This document shows positions 30,464-38,705 of a stretch of 43,126 nucleotides of DNA, piece by piece. The notes beneath the pieces were generated by a model, which was not told where the DNA came from, did not search any database, and saw only the letters and a list, made by a program, of their open reading frames with translations. The stretch covers positions 1 through 43,126 of the forward strand of contig JBEPZO010000016.1 in the NCBI GenBank assembly GCA_041640815.1, written 5' to 3'. Position 1 is the first letter of the stretch; each line of letters starts with the position of its first letter. This stretch comes from JANWZL01 sp041640815. GTDB taxonomy: Bacteria > Pseudomonadota > Gammaproteobacteria > Burkholderiales > Thiobacillaceae. The translations under genes were made by a program, and so were the position numbers.

Positions 30464-31192
30464 TCAAATATAACGCTTGCGCCGAGCGCGTTCGGCCTCA
30501 ATGATATAGCGTTGGAGTTTCGCCTCCAACCCGCTCGGTAGATCGATAAACTGACAACCTACCCGTTGTGTGCGCCTCCCATTACGCAAGGTTGTCTCGT
30601 AGCTGTTGCGGACTATCAAGTTCACGGTGAATTGTCCCAGATTAGGGACATTCAAGCGGCAGTCCCGGTACATACGCCCCACCTGTAGGGTGAGATCGCG
30701 CCTGTGGGAGAGAAGACCAACGCCGCCCACGCTCAAATCCACAACAGTCGCATCGATCAAACCCTGCTCGGTCGTGATGTGGCAGGTAACGGGGTTGGCT
30801 AAAGGGGTGACGAGACGATAGCTCGCTCGCCGCTGCAGGCGCAGTACTTCGGTGGGCATCGCCCCCCGCAGCGCCCCTGCTTGACCTAAGCGAACGCGCC
30901 TAAGCGGCGGGGTAGTAAACTGGATTCGGACTCCAGAGTGCGACGTAACGAACAAAACTTCTCGACAGCTGCAAAGCCGATTGTTCATCGCTTCATCTGG
31001 GCTCGGATCGAAAAGGACCGAGCGTGTGTCAAAATCCACGATGGTGGTCAGCACGCTATGCCTTCCCCCATCTGCACTGGCTGTCAAGAGGCACCTATCC
31101 ATCATGATCTCACGCAGCAGATGACGCACCTCCTCAGGCCGGTGTACCAGATAACGCTCGCGCTCAGCCCGCTCAACAAGGTTGATCTTCAT
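30464..31192 (-). CDS. PilZ domain c-di-GMP receptor protein of the YcgR type
   Basis: This 242-residue protein has an N-terminal YcgR-like domain (about residues 10-105) and a C-terminal PilZ domain. The c-di-GMP motifs are intact: RRASYR with R122 and R126 (RxxxR) and DLSVGGVG at 152-159 (D/NxSxxG). In enterobacteria YcgR slows flagella by binding the motor when c-di-GMP is high; here the neighbour is a type IV pilin gene, so control of pili or surface attachment is equally possible. It ends 51 bp from hemB, convergent. It is divergent from the pilin gene across 471 bp. Confidence 0.88.
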   Translation of the reverse strand: MKINLVERAERERYLVHRPEEVRHLLREIMMDRCLLTASADGGRHSVLTTIVDFDTRSVLFDPSPDEAMNNRLCSCREVLFVTSHSGVRIQFTTPPLRRVRLGQAGALRGAMPTEVLRLQRRASYRLVTPLANPVTCHITTEQGLIDATVVDLSVGGVGLLSHRRDLTLQVGRMYRDCRLNVPNLGQFTVNLIVRNSYETTLRNGRRTQRVGCQFIDLPSGLEAKLQRYIIEAERARRKRYI

Positions 31193-31218
31193 CTGCCCCA
31201 GGCTTTGCTAAAAGACAC

Positions 31219-31238
31219 TTTATTAAAATTATAATAAA
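31219..31238. repeat. AT-rich palindrome upstream of the PilZ gene
   Basis: TTTATTA and TAATAAA form a perfect 7-bp inverted repeat with a 6-bp spacer (AAATTA), 27 bp before the PilZ gene ATG. A TATAAT reads on the minus strand inside it (31233-31228), so the palindrome could overlap the PilZ gene promoter. No -35 box is convincing. Confidence 0.35.
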
Positions 31239-31589
31239 TGAAACCAAATGAGTCTGGTTTTGCCTCGCTTTACCGAAGCTGACCAACCATATACAGCTCA
31301 TCGAGCGCTTGTCTCTATCGCATCGGTCTGCCGATAGGTTTGCAGCCGACTCGCTCAGCGAAGCGAATGAGGCTGACATTTTGTGTCAACGGGGTGACGG
31401 TTTTGGGCAGTCTCGAGCACTGCGCGCTAGCCGACATTGCCAGTGCTGCGCTCGCCAATGTATGCGGCTGGTAGAGCTGAACAATCGCCAGAGGCTTGCT
31501 ATCCTGCTCGCAACCGGCTAAAGCCCGATCGGCGTGCGCTTCCAGAACACGCCTTGCACTTCCGGCGCCGCCTAGCTCCGTCGCGTAGC

Positions 31590-31605
31590 TGGCATGTTTT
31601 TCGCT
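31590..31605 (+). promoter_or_regulatory. Sigma-54-type (-24/-12) promoter of the pilin gene
   Basis: TGGCATG-TTTT-TCGCT matches the TGGCAYR-N4-TTGCW consensus at all but one position, with the key GG and GC doublets 12 bases apart as required. It is 59 bp before the pilin ATG. Pilin genes of many Proteobacteria are transcribed by sigma-54 with PilR, which makes the assignment plausible. Confidence 0.7.
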
Positions 31606-31663
31606 TATCATCAATTGTCACCGCTAGGCAGATTACTTGTTCGTGTCTTAGCAGGAGGTCGCT

Positions 31664-32092
31664 ATGAAACATATGCCGTCACCCGCCGCTCACGCTGGCT
31701 TTACCCTCATCGAGCTTTTGATCGTCGTCGCCATCATTGGCATCCTGGCCGCCATTGCCGTACCGGCATATCAGGATTACACGAAAAAAGCCAAGGCCGC
31801 CGAGCTTTTGGCTGCAGCAGCCCCTGCGAAAACTGCCGTATCCGATTATATGATCGGCCAGAACACTACACCCAGCAACCAAACGCAAGCAGGCTTTAGC
31901 ACGATCCAGACACCCTATGTGAGCTCTATGAGCTGGGATAACACAAACAAACGGATAGAAGTCGTAGGTAAGTCCTCAGTCTTCGGGGAAACGCTGAAGA
32001 TCTTTCTGAAACCGCGCATTTCCGGGAGCGCCGTGGTGTGGAAATGCACCTCCGAGGGCAAATACGCACCCGGTACCTGCAAAGGTAGCTGA
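31664..32092 (+). CDS. pilA: Type IVa major pilin precursor (PilA family)
   Basis: This 142-residue prepilin builds the type IV pilus fibre. The leader is MKHMPSPAAHAG (12 residues), cleaved by the PilD prepilin peptidase after Gly12. Phe13 becomes the methylated N-terminus, and Glu17 (+5) is present, followed by the hydrophobic helix FTLIELLIVVAIIGILAAIA. Two cysteines, C128 and C139, can form the C-terminal disulfide loop. AGGAGGT precedes the ATG, and a sigma-54-type promoter is upstream. The size suits a major subunit. It heads a glycan gene cluster whose first product may modify it. Confidence 0.93.
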   Translation: MKHMPSPAAHAGFTLIELLIVVAIIGILAAIAVPAYQDYTKKAKAAELLAAAAPAKTAVSDYMIGQNTTPSNQTQAGFSTIQTPYVSSMSWDNTNKRIEVVGKSSVFGETLKIFLKPRISGSAVVWKCTSEGKYAPGTCKGS

Positions 32093-32108
32093 TTGATCTT
32101 GCCCCAGT

Positions 32109-32140
32109 AAGGGCCCCTGCCTCTAGGGGCCCTTTTGCTT
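32109..32140 (+). terminator. Intrinsic terminator after the pilin gene
   Basis: AAGGGCCCCT (32109-32118) pairs perfectly with AGGGGCCCTT (32125-32134) around the loop GCCTCT, then TTGCTT. A highly expressed pilin would be uncoupled from the glycosyltransferase genes beyond it. Confidence 0.8.
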
Positions 32141-32275
32141 GCCATCTTGCGCGCGATGGTGCAAGCCGGGACATTAATGGCCTAAGTCACAACGACCGTG
32201 CTTATTCCTTATCGTCTCATAGAGTTAGGCCAATAACCCGGGCGGCGCATGATTTAACTCCCCAGCCTTGCATTC

Positions 32276-32290
32276 GCTATTACGAATAGC
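32276..32290. repeat. 15-bp palindrome in the leader of the glycosyltransferase operon
   Basis: GCTATT-ACG-AATAGC is a perfect 6-bp inverted repeat with a 3-bp spacer, 71 bp before the next gene. It could be an operator or a leader hairpin. Confidence 0.3.
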
Positions 32291-32308
32291 TGAACGTCGG
32301 GAGGCAGC

Positions 32309-32383
32309 ATGTGGCCCGACGGTGGGCGACTTGAGTTCCGAATCATCCAGCTCTTTCCTCGATGTCAAACTCCCCACCCCTAG
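32309..32383 (+). CDS. Possible 24-codon leader peptide overlapping the next gene start
   Basis: ATG 32309 is preceded by GGGAGG at good spacing, a better ribosome binding site than the downstream gene has. It encodes MWPDGGRLEFRIIQLFPRCQ plus TPHP, then TAG at 32381-32383, 22 bases past ATG 32362 of the GT-C gene. This is the geometry of a translationally coupled leader. It may instead be spurious. Confidence 0.3.
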   Translation: MWPDGGRLEFRIIQLFPRCQTPHP

Positions 32384-34365
32384 CCCAGTCATCAACCGAA
32401 GCGTCCAACATTGGGCGTGTATCGGATCTAAAGGCATTGGGCGCCAGACGCGCTGTGTGGCTGGTGGCGCTACTTTCGCTCACATCCTTCGTCTACTGGC
32501 CCGGCCTGTCCGGCCAGTTCATCTTTGACGACATTCCCAATATCGTCTGGAAAGAGGCGGTACATCTCGACACGCTAAGTCTCGTTACGCTGTGGGACGC
32601 CTGGTCCTCGGGGCATGCCGGACCGCTCAAGCGGCCCATCGCCATGGTGAGCTTTGCCCTCAATCACCTCGTGGCGGGGCTGGATCCATGGTCCTTCAAG
32701 CTCACCAATCTCGTCATCCACCTCGGCAATGGCCTGCTGCTGTTTGCGCTGGCGCGTCTGCTCTTCCTGCAAGTGTTTGGCGAGCGCGCGCCACAGCAGC
32801 ATGCAGACCATGCCGCCCTGCTCGCTGCCGCGCTATGGCTGTTACACCCCTTCAACTTGAGCCCCGTGCTCTACGTGGTGCAGCGCATGACGCTATTGGC
32901 GGCGCTGTTCACCCTCGCGGGGCTTACGGCCTACGCTTATGGCCGCCGGCGGGGTGGCCGATCCGGCTGGGCCTGGATCGGTTCCGCCTACCTGGTTTGG
33001 CTGCCCTTGGCCGCCTTGAGCAAGGAGAACGGCCTGCTGCTGCCGGCCTTGCTCGCCGCCATGGAGTTCTTCATCTTCCGCTTTCGCGCCGAAGGCCGGC
33101 AACGGCGGTTGCTATACCTGCTGCACGGCCTGGCCTTCCTGCTGCCTGCCGCCCTCTTGGCGGCCTATTCGCTCTATCGACCGCAATGGTTCATGGACGG
33201 CTACGCCAACCGCGACTTCACGCTTGCCGAGCGTTTGCTCACCGAGGCGCGCGTACTTTGGCGCTATCTCTCTCTCACTGTGGTGCCGGACATCAGCCGC
33301 ATGGGTCTATTTCACGAGGTGCGTGTTTCCACTTCGCTTTGGCAGCCCTGGACCACGCTACCGGCCGTGCTGGGGCTTGGGCTGCTCGCGGTCGCCGCTT
33401 GGCTTGCGCGCCACCAACAGCCGCTTTGGGCGCTGGCCATCGCCTTCTTCTTGCTCGGGCACAGCATGGAGTCGAGCATCATCGCCCTGGAGCTCATGCA
33501 CGAGCACCGCAATTACCTGCCCTCGATCGGCCTGGCCGTGGCCTTGGCGGCGCTATTCCGGCCGCCAGCACCTTCATCTCCGCCATGGCGTCTTTGGCTT
33601 GCGTTGTCCATCATTGCCGTCCTCGCGGCAACGACGGCCGTACGCGCCCATGTCTGGGGCGACACCCGTGCGCAGATGCTGGTAGAGGCGGCGAACCATC
33701 CCGGCTCGGCCTCGGCCAACTACGAGGCAGGTCGCGTTTTGTTTTCTCTGTCCGAAAGCGTGCATGACCCTAGTCGCTCTTACTACCAGACCGAGGCCAA
33801 GCGCTATTTCGAGCAGATCTCGGTGTCCCATGGCAGCGAGGCTGTATTGGGCCTCTTCCCTTTGCTGATCATGACGAGTAGCTATGGTGAGGCAGAGGAG
33901 GCCAACAGCCATCTCAGGCGCTTGCGCACTATCTTGAATAGCCAGCCCCTGGCTTCGGTGGTCTCCGACTATCTAAAATCGATCGGCCAGTGTCAGCACC
34001 GCGGACATTGCCGGCTCACGCCCGTCCAGGTGTGGTCGCTGTTCGAGGCCGCGCTGGCCAATCCGCATGCCGGCGGCTACGGCCGCTCCCTGCTGCTCAT
34101 CCAGGCGGCGCGCTATGCCTGGTATGGTCTAAAGGATCATCGGCGCGCCCTGGAACTTGCCACCGAGGCGGCAGCAGCCTACCCGGCTAGCGGCTGTCAC
34201 CGCATCGACCAGATTCTCATATTGCACGCCCTGGGCGCGACGCAGGAGGCGCAGCGGATGCTTGCGCTCGCACGCCAGGCAGGTACGGGGGGCTGCATGC
34301 GCACCTTGATCGAGCTCGAACAGACCCTTGACGGTCGGGCACAAACTGCGACGACCAGGCCCTGA
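32362..34365 (+). CDS. GT-C type integral membrane glycosyltransferase with TPR-like C-terminus
   Basis: This 667-residue protein has about a dozen membrane helices in its first 430 residues and a soluble helical C-terminal part (about 430-660) with TPR-like repeats. The FDDIPNIV segment (D56, D57) in the first periplasmic loop is the catalytic Asp pair of GT-C enzymes, and LSKENGLLLPALL and HEHRNYLPSIG match the TMTC and DUF1736-like bacterial protein O-mannosyltransferase group. Such enzymes transfer sugars from a polyprenyl-phosphate donor to exported proteins. Its place after the pilin gene and before a polyprenyl-phosphate glycosyltransferase makes pilin glycosylation the leading guess; TfpW-type enzymes are encoded in similar positions. 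The ATG is supported by the absence of earlier starts after the leader frame. Confidence 0.75.
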   Translation: MSNSPPLAQSSTEASNIGRVSDLKALGARRAVWLVALLSLTSFVYWPGLSGQFIFDDIPNIVWKEAVHLDTLSLVTLWDAWSSGHAGPLKRPIAMVSFALNHLVAGLDPWSFKLTNLVIHLGNGLLLFALARLLFLQVFGERAPQQHADHAALLAAALWLLHPFNLSPVLYVVQRMTLLAALFTLAGLTAYAYGRRRGGRSGWAWIGSAYLVWLPLAALSKENGLLLPALLAAMEFFIFRFRAEGRQRRLLYLLHGLAFLLPAALLAAYSLYRPQWFMDGYANRDFTLAERLLTEARVLWRYLSLTVVPDISRMGLFHEVRVSTSLWQPWTTLPAVLGLGLLAVAAWLARHQQPLWALAIAFFLLGHSMESSIIALELMHEHRNYLPSIGLAVALAALFRPPAPSSPPWRLWLALSIIAVLAATTAVRAHVWGDTRAQMLVEAANHPGSASANYEAGRVLFSLSESVHDPSRSYYQTEAKRYFEQISVSHGSEAVLGLFPLLIMTSSYGEAEEANSHLRRLRTILNSQPLASVVSDYLKSIGQCQHRGHCRLTPVQVWSLFEAALANPHAGGYGRSLLLIQAARYAWYGLKDHRRALELATEAAAAYPASGCHRIDQILILHALGATQEAQRMLALARQAGTGGCMRTLIELEQTLDGRAQTATTRP

Positions 34366-34366
34366 C

Positions 34367-35302
34367 ATGACGGCGGGAAAGACGCCAAACACAATCGCCG
34401 CCGCTCGCCAGGCGCTCTTCGCCAACTCTACAGAGCGCATCAGCATCGTCCTGCCAGCCCACAACGAAGCGCCTAGCCTTGCCGGGTTGCTGCCCAAACT
34501 GCAGCAGCTTGTGCCCCAGGCGGAGATTCTGGTGGTCGATGATGGATCGACCGATGCCACAGCGCAGGTGGTCAAGGCGGTAGGCGTGAGGCTAGTTAAG
34601 CATCCCTATCGCATGGGCAACGGTGCAGCGATCAAGACGGGGGCCCGCGCCGCCAAGGGCGATGTGATCGTGTTCATGGACGGCGATGGCCAGCACGATC
34701 CGGCGGACATCCCTCGGCTGTTGCAAAAGCTCAACGAAGGTTACTCCATGGTGGTGGGGGCGCGCTCCCCGCAGGCGCACGCCTCCTTGGGGCGGCGCAT
34801 CGCCAATGCCTTGTATAACCGGCTGGCGAGCTACATGACCGGGCGCCGGATCGAAGACTTGACCTCGGGCTTTCGCGCCGTGCGTGCGCGGTGTTTCCGT
34901 AAGTTCCTCTATCTACTGCCGAACGGTTTTTCCTATCCCACCACCAGCACCATGGCGTTTTTGCGCGCCGGCTTTCCCGTCGCCTATGTACCCATTCATA
35001 CCGGGCGCCGTCAAGGCAAGAGCAAGATTCGCCTGCTGCACGATGGGGCGCGCTTCTTCGTCATCATCCTGAAGATCGGCGCCCTTTTCTCGCCCATGCG
35101 CTTTTTTCTGCCCATCAGCCTGGCTTTATTCGGCTGCGCCGTCGGTTATTACCTCTACACCTATTTCACCGAGGGCCGTTTCACCAACATGGGCCTGTTG
35201 CTGTTTTTGTCCGCCCTGTTCACCTTTTTGTTTGGTATCTTGTCAGAGCAGGTTTCCGCCCTGCACTATCGGGACATCGAGGAGCAAGCGCGAGACGAAT
35301 AA
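34367..35302 (+). CDS. GT2 family polyprenyl-phosphate glycosyltransferase (DPM1/ArnC type)
   Basis: This 311-residue enzyme loads a sugar onto polyprenyl phosphate at the inner membrane. The GT-A fold is in the first 220 residues: IVLPAHNEAPSLAGLLPKL, the nucleotide-binding DDG at about 58-60, and the metal-binding DGDGQHDP (D105, D107). A KSKIR amphipathic segment and two C-terminal membrane helices (about 235-290) follow, typical of DPM1/GtrB relatives. The ATG at 34367 comes one base after the previous stop; the longer upstream frame start is less likely. The product could donate the sugar used by the preceding GT-C protein. Confidence 0.87.
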   Translation: MTAGKTPNTIAAARQALFANSTERISIVLPAHNEAPSLAGLLPKLQQLVPQAEILVVDDGSTDATAQVVKAVGVRLVKHPYRMGNGAAIKTGARAAKGDVIVFMDGDGQHDPADIPRLLQKLNEGYSMVVGARSPQAHASLGRRIANALYNRLASYMTGRRIEDLTSGFRAVRARCFRKFLYLLPNGFSYPTTSTMAFLRAGFPVAYVPIHTGRRQGKSKIRLLHDGARFFVIILKIGALFSPMRFFLPISLALFGCAVGYYLYTYFTEGRFTNMGLLLFLSALFTFLFGILSEQVSALHYRDIEEQARDE

Positions 35303-35348
35303 GGTGCGGCGAGGCGGGCCAGCGAGAAAGCGTGCGACTCTGGCGGCC

Positions 35349-36680
35349 ATGCTCGCCGCCTTGCCGCGCTGCCACACATACGCGCGGCTCGCTGCACTCA
35401 AGGCCTGGCGTCCTGGCCGCCTGGCCAAGGGCACCATGACGATGACCTTGGGCCTTGGACTACGCACCCTGGCCCAGGCAGCGGTGTTTCTGATCGTCGC
35501 GCGCGTGCTGGAAGCCGAGGCGTATGGCGCCTATGCCGCGATCTTGGCGTTGGCCATGGCGCTCGGGGCGATGGTGGGTTTGGGCGCATCCGTGGTCATG
35601 CTGCGCGATACGGCGCGCACGCCGGATGCCTTCGCCATGGGTTGGCAAACGACGCTGGCCGCAATCTTGTCCACAGCAGGCGTATTCTACGGTGTCTATC
35701 TGCTCTTGGCGCACTGGTTCTTACCTCAAGGTCTTGGGCTGTTGCCCTTACTCGCCCTCGGCGCAGCGGAGATCGTATTAAGCCCTCTGACCCTCGCCGT
35801 CATGCACGCCTATCAGGGGCATGAGCGCCTGGGGCGTGCGGCGCGCATGGCGTTGATGCCACTCGTGCCGCGCTTGCTCGCTGCCGGCAGCCTGCCCCTC
35901 ATCCTCTTGGCAGTGCCGACGGCCGATCGGCTCGCCGTCTGGGCCGGGGGTTATTTCCTTGCAGCCGCCGCCGCGGCCGCTTATGCGCTCTGGCGCCTGA
36001 AACGCGACTACGGCCTGCACTTCCGCCCGAGCGCACAGGGCCTGTGGCCTACGTTGCGTCAGGGCTGGCCCTTTGCCGCCAGCGGCGCCGCCTACAAGGC
36101 TATGGTGGACATCGACAAGCTCATGCTCGCCCGCATGACGGCGCTCGACACCGCCGGCACCTATGCGGCCGCGCATCGGGTAGTGGATGTCGCCAGCGTG
36201 CCGCTGATGTCGTTTTTCGCCGCCGCCAGCACGCGCTTCTTCCGTGCCGGTGAGGGCGGGGCGAGGAGCGCCGCACGCCTCGCCTGGCGATTCCTGCCAT
36301 GGCCCTTGAGCTATGCGCTCGCCGCAGGGGCCGCGCTCTATCAATTTGCCGACTGGCTGAGCGTGCTCTTGGGGGGCGCCTACCGCGACGCGATCGAGGT
36401 GCTGCGCTGGCTGGCCTGGCTGCCGCTCGTGAGCCTGCCACGGCTGCTCTTGCAGGCTGCGCTCACCGGTTCGGACCGGCAGCGCCATGTCGTGCAGGTC
36501 CTGATCCTGGGCGCCGCGGCCAATGTCGGCCTGAACCTGTGGCTGATTCCGGCGCTGTCTTGGCAGGGCGCGGTGCTGTCCACCTACGCCGTGGAGGTGC
36601 TCATGTCTTTGGCTTATGTCCGTCTCATCGCTGCAGCGGGCACAACCACGGCCAAGAAGGCCTCTATTTCCGGAGCTTGA
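35349..36680 (+). CDS. Wzx/MATE-type polysaccharide flippase family protein
   Basis: This is a polytopic membrane protein of 443 residues from ATG 35349 (458 if GTG 35304 is used, one base after the previous stop). It has about 12-14 hydrophobic segments, starting with LRTLAQAAVFLIVARVLEAEAYGAYAA, the N-terminal pattern of Wzx-like flippases (RxLGPxxYGxxA). Similar segments recur in the second half (LLGGAYRDAIEVLRWLAWLPL). Such proteins flip undecaprenyl-linked oligosaccharides to the periplasm. It lies between the polyprenyl glycosyltransferase and a methyltransferase. The start codon is uncertain, since neither has a strong ribosome binding site. Confidence 0.8.
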   Translation: MLAALPRCHTYARLAALKAWRPGRLAKGTMTMTLGLGLRTLAQAAVFLIVARVLEAEAYGAYAAILALAMALGAMVGLGASVVMLRDTARTPDAFAMGWQTTLAAILSTAGVFYGVYLLLAHWFLPQGLGLLPLLALGAAEIVLSPLTLAVMHAYQGHERLGRAARMALMPLVPRLLAAGSLPLILLAVPTADRLAVWAGGYFLAAAAAAAYALWRLKRDYGLHFRPSAQGLWPTLRQGWPFAASGAAYKAMVDIDKLMLARMTALDTAGTYAAAHRVVDVASVPLMSFFAAASTRFFRAGEGGARSAARLAWRFLPWPLSYALAAGAALYQFADWLSVLLGGAYRDAIEVLRWLAWLPLVSLPRLLLQAALTGSDRQRHVVQVLILGAAANVGLNLWLIPALSWQGAVLSTYAVEVLMSLAYVRLIAAAGTTTAKKASISGA

Positions 36681-36681
36681 C

Positions 36682-37446
36682 ATGGACGCCGACGCAAACG
36701 AGATCTTTCAACGCTATGCCAGACACTACGAAGCCATGAGCGGCGGCATCGAGCGCCTGCCCGACGACCTCGAGCGGCTCAAGCGCGATCGCCTGCCACC
36801 CTGGATCGGCGAGATGGATCTCGCGGCGCGCATCCTCGATGCCGGTTGCGCGCAGGGGGATTTGCTCGCCGCCTTATCGCGCGTGGGCTTTACCGATCTG
36901 ACCGGTGTAGACCTTTCGGGCGAGCTGCTCGAGCGCGCGCGGGCGCGGCTACCGGCATCCGTTCGGCTCATTCAGGCCGATGTGCGCGATTATCTCCTGA
37001 ACATGTCCAATGCCTCATTCGACCTCATCTTTTTTCATGACGTGCTCGAACACCTACCGCGCCAGGACACCATTCCCGTGCTCCGTCAATTTCGCCGCCT
37101 GCTCGCCCCAGAGGGTCGGTTGAGCGTGCGCGTGCCCAACATGAGCGCCTTGATCGGTGGCTACTGTGCTGCCCTCGACTTCACCCATATCACGCACTTT
37201 ACCGAATACTCACTCATGCAGGTGTTCGAAGCAGCCGGCTTCGATGTGCAGAAGATCGCTTTGCAGCGCCAGGCGCCGCGCCTCTTCTGGTCATGGCGAC
37301 GGCCGCATCGATCAATGCTGCGCCTGCTCAACCGCTGCCGCTGGCACGCCAACAACGGCCTGCACCGCCTGATCTATCGCCTCGCCGACATGCGCCCGCT
37401 GCCAACGGTGTTCGACCCCAACCTGGTCATCGTGGCGCGCACATGA
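36682..37446 (+). CDS. Class I SAM-dependent methyltransferase
   Basis: This 254-residue enzyme is likely to methylate a sugar or glycolipid. Motif I is ILDAGCAQGDLLAAL (about residues 51-65), followed by TGVDLSGELLERARARLP (acidic loop), FDLIFFHDVLEHLP (motif IV) and LLAPEGRLSVRVPN. The ATG at 36682 is one base after the flippase stop. Its stop overlaps the next gene's start (ATGA), so it belongs to the glycan operon. The C-terminal part (about 190-254), with a run of basic residues and LFWSW, is not recognised and may bind the acceptor or membrane. Confidence 0.8.
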   Translation: MDADANEIFQRYARHYEAMSGGIERLPDDLERLKRDRLPPWIGEMDLAARILDAGCAQGDLLAALSRVGFTDLTGVDLSGELLERARARLPASVRLIQADVRDYLLNMSNASFDLIFFHDVLEHLPRQDTIPVLRQFRRLLAPEGRLSVRVPNMSALIGGYCAALDFTHITHFTEYSLMQVFEAAGFDVQKIALQRQAPRLFWSWRRPHRSMLRLLNRCRWHANNGLHRLIYRLADMRPLPTVFDPNLVIVART

Positions 37447-38555
37447 GGCGTCGGCTGCTCTTCGTGCTGCCCGACCTGGCCGCCGGGGGCGCCCAGCCTA
37501 TGAACCTCGCCCTGGCGCGCGCACTTAGTGCCCGTGGTTGGCAGGTGCGGCTAGCTGTACTTTTTGACAGGCCACCGACAATCGCTTTGGCGCAGTTTTC
37601 AAGTTTGCCGATCCTCCGCCTCAACGCTCGTGGCACGCTCAGCAAGCTGCGTGCCCTGGCGCGGCTGACCACCCTAGCGCGGGAAGCGGATATCGTCATC
37701 GGCGGCATGGAGTTTGCCGCCACCACTTACGGCTATTGGGCAGCGTACGGTGCGGATAAAGCCTTCTTGAGCTGGACACACATCGCCTTCGATCGGCACC
37801 AATATAGCGCCCCGCTGTTGGATCGCTGGATGAGCCGCCTCGTCTATCGCCGCTGCCCACATGTCGTCTTCCCCTCCCATGGTGCGCGCGAAGCGCTGGC
37901 AAAAGCCTTGGGCGGGCAACCGGCGAGGGCAAATTGGACGGTAATCGAGAATTTTTTAGCCGATCTAGCCCAGTCTGGCCCTGCTCCCGATGCAAAGGCG
38001 TTGACCAAACCGCTCGTCCTTGGCATCGGGCGCCTTGTCGAACAAAAGGCCTTCGATCGGCTGCTGCGCGCGCATGCGGCGCTGCGCGCCCAGGGCCTCG
38101 ACCACCACCTGGTCATTCTAGGTGAGGGGCCGCTACGCGAAGCGCTTACGGCGCAGGCACGTGCCCTGGGGGTAGAAGAGAGCGTTTTCCTGCCTGGCCA
38201 CGTCGGCAATGTGCGCGACTGGTTACGACACGCCACGGTGTTTGCCTTGTGCTCGCGCTATGAAGGTTTTTCCTTGGCGCTGCTCGAGGCCTTGGCCGCC
38301 GGTGTGCCCGCGGTGGCCATGGATTGCCCCAGTGGCCCGCGTGAGATCCTGCTCGATGGCGCCGTAGGCAGGCTGGTGCCGGCCGATGACGAGGCGGCGT
38401 TCACCAAGGCACTGGGCGAGCTATTGTGCGATGAGGCATTACGCGCCCACTATGCCGCGCTTGGTCGGCGTAGGGCACTAGACTACACACCGGCCCGTAT
38501 TGTGCCGCGTTGGGAGGCGCTGCTTGCGGACATCCTCTGCGAACAGGCAAGGTGA
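37443..38555 (+). CDS. GT4 family glycosyltransferase (GT-B fold)
   Basis: This 370-residue enzyme starts at ATG 37443, overlapping the methyltransferase stop by four bases (ATGA). The N-terminal Rossmann domain begins RRRLLFVLPDLAAGGAQPMN, where GGAQ is the acceptor-side glycine loop. The donor domain has GIGRLVEQKAFDRLLRA, VILGEGPLR, and the EGFSLALLE motif (E-x7-E) characteristic of retaining GT4 enzymes. Its stop TGA overlaps an ATG that begins a 33-codon remnant of a second glycosyltransferase. The sugar is unknown. Confidence 0.88.
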   Translation: MRRRLLFVLPDLAAGGAQPMNLALARALSARGWQVRLAVLFDRPPTIALAQFSSLPILRLNARGTLSKLRALARLTTLAREADIVIGGMEFAATTYGYWAAYGADKAFLSWTHIAFDRHQYSAPLLDRWMSRLVYRRCPHVVFPSHGAREALAKALGGQPARANWTVIENFLADLAQSGPAPDAKALTKPLVLGIGRLVEQKAFDRLLRAHAALRAQGLDHHLVILGEGPLREALTAQARALGVEESVFLPGHVGNVRDWLRHATVFALCSRYEGFSLALLEALAAGVPAVAMDCPSGPREILLDGAVGRLVPADDEAAFTKALGELLCDEALRAHYAALGRRRALDYTPARIVPRWEALLADILCEQAR

Positions 38556-38656
38556 TGGGTGCTTTGGTCTCGGTGCTCCTTGCTACCCGCAACCGCCAGC
38601 GGCAGCTTGCGGATGCGCTGGCCAGCCTGCGCCGGCAGGGTCAGGCCAAAAAATGA
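38555..38656 (+). pseudogene. Truncated copy of the 5' end of the downstream GT2 gene
   Basis: This 33-codon remnant starts at ATG 38555, in TGATG overlap with the previous gene, a coupling expected of an intact operon. Its product MGALVSVLLATRNRQRQLAD continues for 13 more residues and stops after QAKK. The segment 38564-38638 matches 39607-39681 at 71 of 75 positions. The original GT2 gene apparently began here and was cut by a methyltransferase cassette. Confidence 0.8.
38564..38638 (+). repeat. 75-bp direct repeat, copy 1
   Basis: This copy is about 95% identical (71 of 75) to 39607-39681, and 1,043 bp apart. Differences lie at two positions near the start and two near the middle. It is the left boundary of the methyltransferase cassette. 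Confidence 0.9.
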
Positions 38657-38705
38657 TGAGCGTAGCTTGCGACGATATGTTGAATGTTCCTTGTGGATAA
38701 AACAC

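Larger units (their letters stand above)
31193..31663. other. 471-bp regulatory intergenic region between the PilZ gene and the pilin gene
   Basis: This region holds an AT-rich palindrome next to the PilZ start (31219-31238), a sigma-54-type promoter for the pilin gene (31590-31605) and the pilin ribosome binding site AGGAGGT. Several short frames occur on both strands, the longest 99 codons on the minus strand; none has a recognisable domain. An upstream activator site such as that used by PilR could lie here but I cannot point to it. Confidence 0.6.

Noticed and set aside
31315..31614. 99-codon minus-strand frame in the PilZ-pilin gap
   Set aside because: It covers a regulatory region with a sigma-54 promoter, has no domain, and lacks a convincing ribosome binding site.
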